This document shows, piece by piece, positions 49,782 to 58,259 of a stretch of DNA of 64,000 bases (the stretch's first letter is position 1; the number at the start of each line of letters is the position of its first letter). The DNA is taken from NCBI GenBank assembly GCA_965220265.1, contig CBDCPM010000004.1, positions 3,968,001 to 4,032,000 of the forward strand, given 5' to 3'. The position numbers and the translations under genes are program-made. The notes beneath the pieces were generated by a model. It saw nothing but the letters and a program-made list of their open reading frames with translations, was not told the origin of the DNA and searched no databases. This stretch comes from Bin87 sp965220265 (GTDB taxonomy: Bacteria; Chloroflexota; Dehalococcoidia; Lucifugimonadales; UBA3495).

Positions 49782-50998
49782 TCCTCCGCGTCCCCCTCTC
49801 CGTCCTCAGTATCAGATCCTCCCTCGGAAAAATGCATCGCATTGTCCAGCCAATCACTGGTCAACAACCACTCCAAACCCTTGGATTTTCTCAACTGCCG
49901 CAAGTCATACAAATCTGCTATTGGACGAATGACGCTGTCCTGCCAATGTTCATCCCGATACACGACGGAAGTGTGCTCAAAGGTTTCGTCGTTCATCCAT
50001 GCGAGCAAGGCCGGTGAATGCGTGGTGGTGATCACCTGAATGTTTCCCTTGGCCGTCTGGCGTTCAATCAGGTCGATCAGCAGCCACAGCCGGCTCGGGT
50101 GAATTCCGCTGTCGATGTCCTCGAAAAAGTAGATCCCATCAGCGTGTTCATCTAGAAGGATGGCCAACATGGCTAGGAACCGCAGCGTGCCGTCCGACGC
50201 GCTATACGCGGAAACTTTCCGACCATTCCGCTCTTGGATGTAAAGATGCACGCGTCCGCTCGGGTCCCGTGGGAAGTCAAAGCCTTCAACGTCCATCGGC
50301 GTCAGTTCTTCTAGCCAAGACAGCAAGGTTCGTTGGCGGTGATCATCGGCACAAATTGCTTCCAATGCGGTGGGCAAATTTTGCCCGTAGTCCCCCAGAG
50401 ATATGGCACCCGGGATCGATGGCTCGCGCATCCGTTGGGGCATTGGCTCCAGAAATCGCATCCCCTCGATGAAGGAACACATAAGGGATCGGAGTCCCTC
50501 GCTTCCCGGATCCCGATCGAGCGCACGTGCCAATGCCGGTCTAAATTCTTGGATATAGTGCCAATCCGGTTCGGATGTCACCAACCCAAATATCTGCCTA
50601 TCCTCGACGGACATCATCTCCGTCAACAGGCGAAACCCGTCCGCAGCCTCAGGGTTTATTCCGACTGTGCAGGAATAATCCATGCCTTTCCCTTCAGTGA
50701 TCACGGTCAGTTTCGCGTAGAATTCATCTCCTTGGTCCTTGATACCCCCGGACTTTCTAACTATCTCGTTGGGAGCCCCACGTATCGCCTCCCATTCAAT
50801 CTGCCCGCCCGCTCCCACCTTCCCACCTATGGCTTCCGCCAGCGTATACCCCCGCCCGATACCATGCAGGAACCGAAACGCGTCCCGAATGTTGCTCTTC
50901 CCGCTAGCGTTCGCCCCCACTATCACCGTGAAGGGGCCGAGCTTCAGCGTCTCGTCCGCAAAGTTCTTGAAGTTTTTGAGCCGCAGCGAAGTAATCAT
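49778..50998 (-). CDS. AAA_21-type ATPase
   Basis: 406 residues from ATG 50998 (MITSLRLKNFKNFADETLKL) with GAGGAG upstream. Walker A VIVGANASGKSNIRDAFRFLHGI (GANASGKS), signature-like SAYSASDGTLRFLAML, Walker B YFFEDIDSGIHPSRL, and H-loop ITTTHSPALLAWM. The middle (about 120-240) is the variable coiled/helical insert. The C-terminal tail is very acidic (GGSDTEDGEGDAEE). First gene of the pair with the TOPRIM protein. Confidence 0.87.
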   Translation of the reverse strand: MITSLRLKNFKNFADETLKLGPFTVIVGANASGKSNIRDAFRFLHGIGRGYTLAEAIGGKVGAGGQIEWEAIRGAPNEIVRKSGGIKDQGDEFYAKLTVITEGKGMDYSCTVGINPEAADGFRLLTEMMSVEDRQIFGLVTSEPDWHYIQEFRPALARALDRDPGSEGLRSLMCSFIEGMRFLEPMPQRMREPSIPGAISLGDYGQNLPTALEAICADDHRQRTLLSWLEELTPMDVEGFDFPRDPSGRVHLYIQERNGRKVSAYSASDGTLRFLAMLAILLDEHADGIYFFEDIDSGIHPSRLWLLIDLIERQTAKGNIQVITTTHSPALLAWMNDETFEHTSVVYRDEHWQDSVIRPIADLYDLRQLRKSKGLEWLLTSDWLDNAMHFSEGGSDTEDGEGDAEE

Positions 50999-51028
50999 GT
51001 TGGGGCTCCTCACAGGCCTGCGTCCATA

Positions 51029-51034
51029 TTATAT
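51029..51034 (-). promoter_or_regulatory. -10 of the AAA-TOPRIM operon
   Basis: Minus strand perfect TATAAT, 30 bases upstream of the ATG and before the GAGGAG site. No -35 match. Confidence 0.4.
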
Positions 51035-51087
51035 GCCTCTTGAGCCAGCGCTCTGGGTAGCCGCAGCCGGGCGGGACTAACCTATCC

Positions 51088-51116
51088 TTGCCCCTCCCCC
51101 ACCTCCCCGCTACAAT
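51088..51116 (+). promoter_or_regulatory. Promoter of the 51.2 kb MFS gene
   Basis: TTGCCC (51088-51093), 17 bp, TACAAT (51111-51116). Leader about 30 bases with TGGAGG before the TTG start. Confidence 0.6.
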
Positions 51117-51151
51117 CGCCCCACGCCATCAATAGGCGTCCTGGAGGCTCA

Positions 51152-52402
51152 TTGACAACCGCCACGCCGGTCGCGCCCGGAGCGCCAAGCATCAAGAACA
51201 ATCGGGCATTCGTCCTCGGTAGTCTTTCCGTGGGACACGGCCTGTCCCACATGTTCGACCAGGGCTTCCCCCTGCTGATCACCGAAATCGCGGCCGCCAT
51301 GGGATTGAGCACCATACGCACCGCCTCTCTCTTCGCCGTCCGCCAGGGCGGCTCCAGCGCCACCAGCCTTGGTGGCGGCCCCGTAATCGACCATCTCAAA
51401 TCCTATTGGGGCATCATCCTCACCGCCTGTATGCTGGGCCACGCCATCACCTTCGCGGCAATCGGCGCCGCTCCCACTTTCGCCCTCCTCGTGACGGTCG
51501 TATTCCTGCTATCCATACCGGGATCCCTGTGGCACCTCCCGTCCTCGGCGGCCATCTCCCAACGCTTCCCCGACCGGCGCGGATTCGCCATCTCCATGCA
51601 CGGGTTTGGTTCCAACCTCGGCAACGTCAGCGGGCCCGTGATCGCCGGTGCGTTGCTGGGTGCAAGCTTCATCATCTGGCGGCACGTCTTCTTCATCTAC
51701 GCCGGCCTGGCTTTGATCATGGCCGCCATGGTGTGGTGGTCGCTGCGCGGGCTTGGGCGGGAGGCCAATGCGTCGCCGGTCATGAGCTGGGGCGATCAGT
51801 TTGCCGGCGCCGTTACCCTTCTCAAGAACCCGGTGGTCATGGCCTTGATCTTTGTGGCCCTTCTGCGCGGCATTGGTCTCAACGCGCTGTTCAACTGGAC
51901 TCCCTTTTACCTGCGAGAAACCCTGGAGATGAGCACACTCCAGGCCGGCGTCTACTATGCCCTTCTCACCGGCATGGGCATTGTGTCCGCGCCCGTGCTC
52001 GGCTGGCTGTCCGACAAATGGGGACGCAAGGCGGTCCTCGCCCCCGGCTTCGTCGTCGCTGCCCTGCTGTCGCTTGCCGTGGTCAGCGTCGGTTCCAGCC
52101 TGCTCCTGATCCCAGTCATGGCCGGCCTCGGTCTCTTCAGCTTCGCCCTCCACCAGATCATTCAGGCCTCCGTGCTGGATTACGTCGGCCAGGGCACAGA
52201 GGCCACCGCCATCGGCCTCCTCTTCGGCATCAATGGTGTGATCGGCATCGGCTCGCCCTTCCTCGCCTCCGCCATCATCGAGCATTGGGGCAGCTACGGA
52301 ACCGTGTACTACTATGCCGGCATCCTGACCATGATCACCGCCTTCATCATCCTGGTGATCCCCCTGCGCAATCCCAACGCCGACCAGGCCGAAAGCGCTT
52401 AG
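51152..52402 (+). CDS. MFS transporter (oxalate/formate- or nitrate-type fold)
   Basis: 416 residues, TTG start with CTGGAGG seven bases upstream. Twelve TM helices. Features: LGSLSVGHGLSHMFDQGFPLL in TM1, a cytoplasmic loop between TM6 and TM7 (REANASPVMSWGDQ), and a second-half motif A LGWLSDKWGRKAVL. Substrate cannot be assigned. It is divergent from the AAA-TOPRIM pair, and a REP-like hairpin lies 15 bases after its stop and may serve as its terminator. Confidence 0.86.
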   Translation: MTTATPVAPGAPSIKNNRAFVLGSLSVGHGLSHMFDQGFPLLITEIAAAMGLSTIRTASLFAVRQGGSSATSLGGGPVIDHLKSYWGIILTACMLGHAITFAAIGAAPTFALLVTVVFLLSIPGSLWHLPSSAAISQRFPDRRGFAISMHGFGSNLGNVSGPVIAGALLGASFIIWRHVFFIYAGLALIMAAMVWWSLRGLGREANASPVMSWGDQFAGAVTLLKNPVVMALIFVALLRGIGLNALFNWTPFYLRETLEMSTLQAGVYYALLTGMGIVSAPVLGWLSDKWGRKAVLAPGFVVAALLSLAVVSVGSSLLLIPVMAGLGLFSFALHQIIQASVLDYVGQGTEATAIGLLFGINGVIGIGSPFLASAIIEHWGSYGTVYYYAGILTMITAFIILVIPLRNPNADQAESA

Positions 52403-52416
52403 GGCGCGCAAACTCC

Positions 52417-52443
52417 GTCATTCCGGCGAAAGCCGGAATCTAG
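52417..52443. repeat. REP-like palindrome with GAAA loop
   Basis: ATTCCGGC-GAAA-GCCGGAAT, an 8-bp perfect stem with a GNRA-type tetraloop inside the GTCATTCCGGCG-type repeat unit. Related sequence occurs within the element at 53779-53912. Confidence 0.75.
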
Positions 52444-52638
52444 GTGCCCTTGTGACCAAACACGTGCCCGTTGGTTGGCACATTGGTCGAACGAGTTGAC
52501 GCTTGGGCCGAAACACGATAGCGAAAAGGCCGCAATGGACCGAACGTAGGAGATTTGGATTTTGCCTAAACGCCAATGAACTCGATTTCAGGCCAATTGT
52601 CTTGGTCGTTCTAGTGGCAATGAACTTTTACTGTCGGA

Positions 52639-53403
52639 CTATCGGCTCGCTAGAAATTCCAATATCTCGCCCAAGTGCCCGACATGCGCTTGTAGCTTAC
52701 GAGCATTGTCGAGCAACTCATGGATTCCATCTTCCGACAGTTCTACCGTTTCGCCGTCGTGTTCGATTTGCAGACGTGAACCTCGGTCTTTGTCGCGGTC
52801 GGGGTTATCACTTCCGACAGTCACAGCACTCAAGCCCACCTGCACCAATTGTCCATGGGCCAGCGCGTTCCGTTCTCCCTGGGTTTTGGCAAACGCATCG
52901 ATGATGGCGTTGATACACTCTTCCATCGCTTGGCCACCATCGGCTGATTTTGCCGACGCTGACGCTACAATTTCTTTCTTGCGTTTTTTTAGGCGTTCAA
53001 TATCCGCTGACAGGTTGCTGCCAGGCTTATGGCCGGGCACCTTCACCATCATTGCTCGCAGGTTGTTCTCGGCCAGCGCGTAGCCCAGCACAATCTCTCC
53101 GGCCACGTTGACCACGTCCGGGCTGACGCCCGAAACGACGTTTGGCGAACGGGTCAGGAACGCCTCTGACTTGAATTCCATGTCTAGCGTTATCTGGCGA
53201 TTACATGGGGTAGTAATCCCCGTGTCCTTGCCGCAGTTAGCGCAAAGGTAGTGGCAAGCCTCGCTGGGGTGGTCGTCGGGGACGGCGTTGCATTTGATGT
53301 GCTGCGTGTTCCAACCACACGACGAGCAAAAATCGGGACCGTCGGGACCCTCTGAAAGTTCGACGCCGAATGTGTGGAAACGATATTCCACACGGTGAGC
53401 CAT
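52639..53403 (-). CDS. Zinc-ribbon/HEPN-like protein
   Basis: 254 residues. The N-terminal 70 residues carry two zinc knuckles (FCSSCGWN and LCANCGKD plus further Cys/His). Residues about 130-250 are helical with a HEPN-type RxxxxH motif in GERNALAHGQ, preceded by coiled charged sequence (ADIERLKKRKKEI). HEPN domains are often RNases in toxin and abortive-infection systems. No nucleotidyltransferase partner lies next to it; the small interrupted gene upstream is the only neighbour on this strand. No Shine-Dalgarno is seen before the ATG. Confidence 0.65.
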   Translation of the reverse strand: MAHRVEYRFHTFGVELSEGPDGPDFCSSCGWNTQHIKCNAVPDDHPSEACHYLCANCGKDTGITTPCNRQITLDMEFKSEAFLTRSPNVVSGVSPDVVNVAGEIVLGYALAENNLRAMMVKVPGHKPGSNLSADIERLKKRKKEIVASASAKSADGGQAMEECINAIIDAFAKTQGERNALAHGQLVQVGLSAVTVGSDNPDRDKDRGSRLQIEHDGETVELSEDGIHELLDNARKLQAHVGHLGEILEFLASR

Positions 53404-53418
53404 GCCGATTTCATTTTG

Positions 53419-53715
53419 CTAGATGGTCGCGTGGAGGTTCTGACACAGTTCGTCGGCGGCAAACACTTGCTCCAATTTCGCCGCCAAATCCTGGCTGTTC
53501 ATGTAGTCCTCTTCCCCGTAGGAAGAATAGGCAACCCAATTGAATTTATCTCCTTCCGCTCCACGCTCGACGCTTTCGGCGTTGGCGTAATTCCCAGGCG
53601 CCATGTACGTATCCAGTGCGGATGAATTTGGTCAGTGAGGATCAGATGTTAGCCCGTTGGCATCACCCAGCATAGCAAGGATAGTTTCTTTCGTTTCCTG
53701 CATAGTGATCGTCAT
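53419..53715 (-). pseudogene. Small gene interrupted by an in-frame TGA
   Basis: ATG 53715 with GAGGAA upstream opens a frame of 27 residues (MTITMQETKETILAMLGDAN) that stops at TGA 53632-53634. The same frame continues without a further stop to 53419 through NSSALDTYMAPGNYANAESV and EDYMNSQDLAAKLEQVF, giving a possible 98-residue protein if the TGA were Trp (TGG). The alternative is two tiny genes, the second starting at ATG 53604. Unknown family. It lies 15 bases upstream of the HEPN-like gene and may have been its partner. Confidence 0.4.
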
Positions 53716-53778
53716 TTTAGATTCCTCGCATCAGTATGGTCGTTTCAGTTCCTCATTGTCGGCTTGTTAACTTGTTAA

Positions 53779-53912
53779 GGCGTGTCGTCGAATAAATTTT
53801 CGTCATCCTCGCGCAGCAGGAATCCAGAATCGTTATACAACGAGCACGTGCTTGGTCACGAGAGCCCCTGGAATCCGGCTCTCGCCGGAATGACGCGATT
53901 CGACGACACGCC
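53779..53912. mobile_element. MITE-like 134-bp element with perfect 15-bp terminal inverted repeats
   Basis: GGCGTGTCGTCGAAT at 53779-53793 is the exact reverse complement of 53898-53912. Inside are two inverted REP-like units (CGTCATCCTCGCGCAGCAGG near 53801 and GGCTCTCGCCGGAATGACG near 53877). No coding sequence and no clear target-site duplication; a direct repeat CTTGTTAA lies just outside the left end. Confidence 0.6.
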
Positions 53913-54018
53913 ACGACAGCCGTACAAACTGGCCGCTGCCATGGCGGCTCCGAAAGTTCCGAGCCGGTGATCGAACCTAATGTATCCGTCACCAGCGCCA
54001 CGCCGCGCGCCCTTCTCA

Positions 54019-54047
54019 TTGCCGCCCGGATTGCCCCGTGCTACCAT
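54019..54047 (+). promoter_or_regulatory. Promoter of lepA; leaderless start
   Basis: TTGCCG (54019-54024), 17 bp, TACCAT (54042-54047) with upstream TG (TGCTACCAT). The ATG at 54058 is 11 bases after the -10, so the start codon is at or near +1; the earlier in-frame ATG at 54046 overlaps the -10. Confidence 0.55.
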
Positions 54048-54057
54048 GACTCTCGTC

Positions 54058-55911
54058 ATGGATCAGCAGCACATCCGCAATTTCTGTATCATCGCCCACA
54101 TCGACCACGGTAAGTCCACCCTGGCCGACCGCCTCTTGGAAATTACCGGAACCGTGCGCCCCCAGGACATGAAGGCGCAGTTCCTTGACCAGATGGAACT
54201 GGAGCGTGAGCGCGGCATCACCATCAAGGGCAAAGCGGTGGCGATGAAGCACCGCATCCCGGATGGTACCGAGTACCACCTCAACCTGATCGACACCCCT
54301 GGCCACGTCGACTTTTCTTACGAGGTCTCACGCGCCCTCGCCGCCTGCGAAGGCGCGATTCTGGTAGTTGACGCCACCCAGGGCGTCGAGGCGCAGACCA
54401 TCGCCAACACCATGCTGGCGTTGCAATACGACCTCGAGATGATCCCCGTCATCAACAAGGTCGACCTGCCCTCCGCCGAGCCGGACCGCGTCGCCGCCGA
54501 GTTGGAGCAGATCTTCGGTTTCCGCCGCGACGAGGTGATGTTCGTCTCCGCCAAGGATGGACTCGGGTGCCGCGAGCTCCTCGACGCCATCGTCGACCGT
54601 GTTCCTGCTCCCAAGGGAACCGATGGCGCGCCCTTCCGTGCCCTCGTGTTCGACTCCACCTACGACACCTACAAGGGCATCATCGCCTACGTCCGCGTTC
54701 GGGACGGCCACATCTCCCAGAATGACCGCCTCCGCGTCATGTCCTCCGGCCGTTCGGTCGAGATCATGGAAGTCGGCGTGTTCGCTCCGGAACCCACTTC
54801 CACCGGCGCTCTCCAGGCCGGCCAGGTCGGGTACGTCGCCACCGGCTTCAAGGACGTGCAGGAGTGCGCCGTCGGCGACACCCTCACCAACAACGCGGAA
54901 CCCGCCGAGGACCCGCTACCCGGTTATGTCGAACTGAAGTCCATGGTCTTCGCCGGCCTCTATCCTTCCGACGGCGAAGGCTACACTCGCCTCCGCGCCG
55001 CCCTCGAAAAGCTCAAGCTCAATGATGCCTCCCTGGCCATCGAGCCCGAAAACAGCGGTGCCCTGGGCTTCGGCTTTCGTTGCGGTTTCCTCGGCCTCGT
55101 GCACCTCGAGATCGTCCAGGAACGCCTCGAGCGGGAATACGACCTCGACCTGATCGTCACCGCTCCCAGCGTGGCCTACGAGGTGCTGCTTACCAACGGT
55201 GAGGTCATCCGCGTCGACAACCCGTCCCTCCTGCCGTCGCCCAACTCGATCTCCGAGGTTCGCGAACCGATCCTCGGCGTCACCATCGTTGCCCCCAGCC
55301 GCGTTGTCGGTGCGATCATGGACCTGATGCACAATCGGCGGTCCGAGTTCCGCCGCATGGAGTACATGCAGGGCAGTGCCGCTTCCGACGGCGACTCCGG
55401 CTCTAGCGATCCCGACGGCCAGAACCGCGTGGTCATGGAATACACCATGCCCCTCGGTGAAATGCTGGCCGACTTCTACAACCAGCTGAAATCACGCACC
55501 CAGGGTTACGCATCCCTCGACTACAGCTTCGAAGGCTACCGCGCCGCGCCGCTGGTCCGCATCGACATCCTGGTCAACCAGACCCCAGTCGAAGCCTTGA
55601 GCATGATCAGCCACCGTGACACCGCCGTCATCCAGGGCCGCAGTATCGTCGAGAGACTTCGCACCGCCATCCCGCGCCAGATGTTTGAGGTTCCCATTCA
55701 GGCCGCTATCGGCAGCCGCATCGTCGCCCGCGAGACCGTCCGCGCCATGCGCAAGGATGTCCTCTCCAAGTGCTACGGCGGCGACATCACGCGCAAGCGC
55801 AAGCTCCTCGAAAAGCAGAAGGAAGGCAAAAAGCGCATGAAGCGCGTGGGCCGGGTTGAAGTCCCCCAGGAAGCCTTCCTGAGCATCCTCAAAATCGGCG
55901 AAGACGGCTAG
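54058..55911 (+). CDS. lepA: Elongation factor 4 (LepA)
   Basis: 617 residues from ATG 54058, chosen because the promoter overlaps the earlier ATG codons. Translational GTPase: G1 AHIDHGKST, G2 RERGITIK, G3 DTPGHVDF, G4 NKVD, then domains II and III, an EF-G-like domain V, and the LepA-specific C-terminal domain with GGDITRKRKLLEKQKEGKKRM. An insertion of about 15 residues rich in Ser/Asp (about 450-465) is not in E. coli LepA. It back-translocates stalled ribosomes. Monocistronic, followed by a terminator. Confidence 0.96.
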   Translation: MDQQHIRNFCIIAHIDHGKSTLADRLLEITGTVRPQDMKAQFLDQMELERERGITIKGKAVAMKHRIPDGTEYHLNLIDTPGHVDFSYEVSRALAACEGAILVVDATQGVEAQTIANTMLALQYDLEMIPVINKVDLPSAEPDRVAAELEQIFGFRRDEVMFVSAKDGLGCRELLDAIVDRVPAPKGTDGAPFRALVFDSTYDTYKGIIAYVRVRDGHISQNDRLRVMSSGRSVEIMEVGVFAPEPTSTGALQAGQVGYVATGFKDVQECAVGDTLTNNAEPAEDPLPGYVELKSMVFAGLYPSDGEGYTRLRAALEKLKLNDASLAIEPENSGALGFGFRCGFLGLVHLEIVQERLEREYDLDLIVTAPSVAYEVLLTNGEVIRVDNPSLLPSPNSISEVREPILGVTIVAPSRVVGAIMDLMHNRRSEFRRMEYMQGSAASDGDSGSSDPDGQNRVVMEYTMPLGEMLADFYNQLKSRTQGYASLDYSFEGYRAAPLVRIDILVNQTPVEALSMISHRDTAVIQGRSIVERLRTAIPRQMFEVPIQAAIGSRIVARETVRAMRKDVLSKCYGGDITRKRKLLEKQKEGKKRMKRVGRVEVPQEAFLSILKIGEDG

Positions 55912-55947
55912 GCTTCGAAACTCGCCAGCCACCCGAACCGACGCTAA

Positions 55948-55972
55948 AAGGGGCCGCGCACTGCGGCCCTTT
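55948..55972. terminator. Terminator after lepA
   Basis: AAGGGGCCGC and GCGGCCCTTT arms (10 bp including one G-T) with a GCACT loop, followed by GATTGG. Lies between convergent lepA and the DUF3500 gene. Confidence 0.75.
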
Positions 55973-55996
55973 GATTGGTCCCTCATCCGGAAAGCG

Positions 55997-56992
55997 CTAG
56001 AGGATATGATACAGCATCCGGTGGTCGCGCAGCACGTCCTGCGCGAAGTCGTTCTCAACCTCGCGCCAAACCGAGTGAATGTGGTTCGCTTCGTTCTGGA
56101 CGTTGTCGAACTCCACGATGAACTGCCCGCCGTGGATCCGGTAGTAGTGGTCCCGGCTCCGGTCCAACGCGCCGGCCCAGACCAGCCGGTAGTCGTCCAA
56201 CCCCGTCTCCCGGATCGTCGATAGCCGCTGCTCCGCCACCGGCGCGGGAACCCCGTTCACGTATTCCCCGATCAGCGCCATCAGGATTTCCCGCTGCGTG
56301 CCGTTCATCTCGTGGCCCGCCAGCCCTTCTTCGTCATGGATGGCCTGCTTGCTGCTGTTGTAGCCTAGGATGTCCCACGGCGCTTTGTCGTGGATTACCG
56401 CCTTGCCGCGCTGGCCGGCGTCCAACGATCCCATCAGATCGATCGCCAGGTCCTCCCGCCGCCCCAGAATGCGCAGGCCTTCCTTCGACCCTTTCCGCAC
56501 TTCCGCTGGATTCGCGCCCAGGAAGAACGGCGTCACCGCGATTACCTGGTCGCCCCATACGCTGTAGTGGATCGACACATGGTGCCCTTCCACCCGCCAT
56601 CCCCAGGGATCATGCCGGCCCGGGTCACCGAAAACGGTCCAGTAGTACAGCTCCGGGTCTCGCGGCCAGGTCACCTGCCCCCACTCCGCTTCCAGCGGAC
56701 CCAGCACCAGCTCGTGCTCGATGATCGAACGAGCCTGCTGGTTCGACTCGTCGGTCAGTCCGGTGGCCAGCAACTCCATGGCCAGGTTGCTCTGCTGCTC
56801 GGTCATGTCACGCAGCGGCAGCCCGTGCCGGTTCAGCGGCGGGTAGTACCAGAACAGTCGCTCCCCATCCATGTAGTGATATGTCGCTTTGCCCCGCTGG
56901 TTGCTGTCCAGGCTCGCCACCCAGCGCCGGGCGGCGTCCACCATCGCGGCGGTAACTGGGAGGTGCGGATGCGTATATCGGCCAGTTGTCAT
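55997..56992 (-). CDS. DUF3500 family protein
   Basis: 331 residues from ATG 56992 with AGGAGG nine bases upstream; the frame extends to 57055 but that includes the -10. DUF3500 hallmarks are GWRVEGHHVSIHYSVWGDQ, TPFFLGANPAEVRKG and the repeated Q-R-G-K-A elements (SNQRGKATYHY, AGQRGKAVIHD). There is no signal peptide in this copy. The family is common in Chloroflexota, Planctomycetes and soil/marine bacteria, and its function is unknown. It has a good promoter of its own. Confidence 0.88.
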   Translation of the reverse strand: MTTGRYTHPHLPVTAAMVDAARRWVASLDSNQRGKATYHYMDGERLFWYYPPLNRHGLPLRDMTEQQSNLAMELLATGLTDESNQQARSIIEHELVLGPLEAEWGQVTWPRDPELYYWTVFGDPGRHDPWGWRVEGHHVSIHYSVWGDQVIAVTPFFLGANPAEVRKGSKEGLRILGRREDLAIDLMGSLDAGQRGKAVIHDKAPWDILGYNSSKQAIHDEEGLAGHEMNGTQREILMALIGEYVNGVPAPVAEQRLSTIRETGLDDYRLVWAGALDRSRDHYYRIHGGQFIVEFDNVQNEANHIHSVWREVENDFAQDVLRDHRMLYHIL

Positions 56993-57035
56993 CTCGGATG
57001 ACCTCCTGCTTGTTCCTGATGTCGAACTCCGCCGC

Positions 57036-57065
57036 AGTGTAGAAAAGCCCGTCATAAGGTGTCAA
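57036..57065 (-). promoter_or_regulatory. Promoter of the DUF3500 gene
   Basis: Minus strand perfect TTGACA (57060-57065), 18 bp, TACACT (57036-57041), about 44 bases before the start codon. Confidence 0.65.
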
Positions 57066-57104
57066 GAACGCTCAACCCCCTACCGTACCCACGTGCGTTC
57101 AAAC

Positions 57105-57176
57105 TGTCATTGCGAACGCCCCGTCCCTTGTCATCGCGAGCGCCATCCCCCTTGTCATTGCGAGCGCCCCGTCCCT
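57105..57176. repeat. Three 24-bp tandem repeats
   Basis: Units start at 57105, 57129 and 57153, each of the form TGTCATTGCGARCGCCCCGT plus CCCT, with 4-5 differences in the middle unit. A fourth start at 57177 runs into a full REP-like copy, so the array looks like repeated duplication of the head of that element. Confidence 0.85.
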
Positions 57177-57218
57177 TGTCATTGCGAGCGCAGCGCGGCA
57201 ATCTCGTCGGCGTAGCAA
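57177..57218. repeat. REP-like repeat, copy 2
   Basis: Starts TGTCATTGCGAGCGCAGCG and ends CGGCGTAGCAA; two or three mismatches to the copy at 47101. Confidence 0.8.
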
Positions 57219-57327
57219 CGGCTGTCGTTCACGTCAGTCCGTGCCCCAGCCAGATTGCCATCAACGTTCGAAGGCATATTCGCGATGGCGAACTGTGGCA
57301 GTGTGCACGCTCGCGATACTGCACTCA

Positions 57328-57357
57328 TATGACAGCCCCGTCACGGCGGGTCTATAA
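57328..57357 (+). promoter_or_regulatory. Promoter of pyrF
   Basis: ATGACA (57328-57333), 18 bp, perfect TATAAT (57352-57357), 46 bases before the ATG. Confidence 0.65.
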
Positions 57358-57403
57358 TATTGGCCTCATAACTACCCTACCCCACGCGGATAATTGATGT
57401 CCC

Positions 57404-58243
57404 ATGCCTAATTTCACCGAACGCCTTCGTGCCGCCAGTGAAGCGGCCAATAGCCTTCTTTGCGTCGGCCTGGACCCGGATCCCGCGCGCATCCCATTGC
57501 CTAGCGTAACCGAGTTCAACCGCGCAATCGTATCGGCCACCGCCGATCTGGTCTGTGCTTTCAAACCCAATTTGGCTTTTTACGAGGCCTTGGGCTTGCC
57601 GGGTTGGAGCGCCCTTGAGAAAACCGTCCGGCACATCCGCGACGTCGCCCCCCACAGCATCATCATCGGCGATGGCAAGCGCGGGGATATCGATTCCAGT
57701 GCCGCCGCCTACGCCACTGCAATGTTCGACGTATGGGGCTTCGACTGCGTCACCGTCAATCCCTGGGGCGGCATGGACACCGTGGAGCCTTGGCTCACCA
57801 ACCCTGAGAAAGGCGTGTTCATCTGGTGTCGCGGCTCTAATCGCGGCGCGGCAGACCTCCAGGACCTTGCGGTCAGCGGCGTGGGCAACCTCACCCAACC
57901 AGTCTACCTTCGCTTGGCCCGACGATCCCAGCAACGCGCCTCTCAGGGCAACCTCGGCCTCGTCGTCGGCGCCACTGCCCCCCAACAGTTAGCCGAAGTC
58001 CGCCGCATCTGTCCGGATCTGCCCCTGCTTATCCCCGGCATCGGAGCCCAGGGCGGCGATTTGGCCGACTCCGTTCGCTGCGGTGTGGACTCCCACGGAC
58101 GTTTGGCCGTTATCAACGCGTCGCGTTCCGTCATCTACGCCTCTTCCGGCGCGGACTACGCCTCCGCTGCCCGACACGCCGCTTCCAGGCTGCGGGACGA
58201 AATCAACTCCACCCTCGACTCAATGGGTTTGGGATGGCAGTAA
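57404..58243 (+). CDS. pyrF: Orotidine 5'-phosphate decarboxylase (type 2)
   Basis: 279 residues, typical of the longer type-2 (mycobacterial-like) PyrF. LCVGLDPDPARIP at the N-terminus, FKPNLAFYEALG, the catalytic GDGKRGDIDSSAAAYA (Lys-Asp tetrad; the usual DAKRGDI is DGKRGDI here), VNPWGGMDTVEPW and LIPGIGAQGGD. It makes UMP. Followed 17 bases later by a DUF951 gene and an MFS gene in the same direction. Confidence 0.94.
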   Translation: MPNFTERLRAASEAANSLLCVGLDPDPARIPLPSVTEFNRAIVSATADLVCAFKPNLAFYEALGLPGWSALEKTVRHIRDVAPHSIIIGDGKRGDIDSSAAAYATAMFDVWGFDCVTVNPWGGMDTVEPWLTNPEKGVFIWCRGSNRGAADLQDLAVSGVGNLTQPVYLRLARRSQQRASQGNLGLVVGATAPQQLAEVRRICPDLPLLIPGIGAQGGDLADSVRCGVDSHGRLAVINASRSVIYASSGADYASAARHAASRLRDEINSTLDSMGLGWQ

Positions 58244-58259
58244 TGTTGGGACGGAAGCA

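Larger units (their letters stand above)
56993..57403. other. Intergenic region with repeats and two promoters
   Basis: 411 bases between divergent DUF3500 and pyrF. It holds the DUF3500 promoter, a 24-bp tandem repeat array leading into a REP-like copy, and the pyrF promoter. No gene. Confidence 0.75.

Noticed and set aside
57105..57218. Tandem repeats as a CRISPR array
   Set aside because: Units are contiguous 24-mers without unique spacers, and no cas genes are present.
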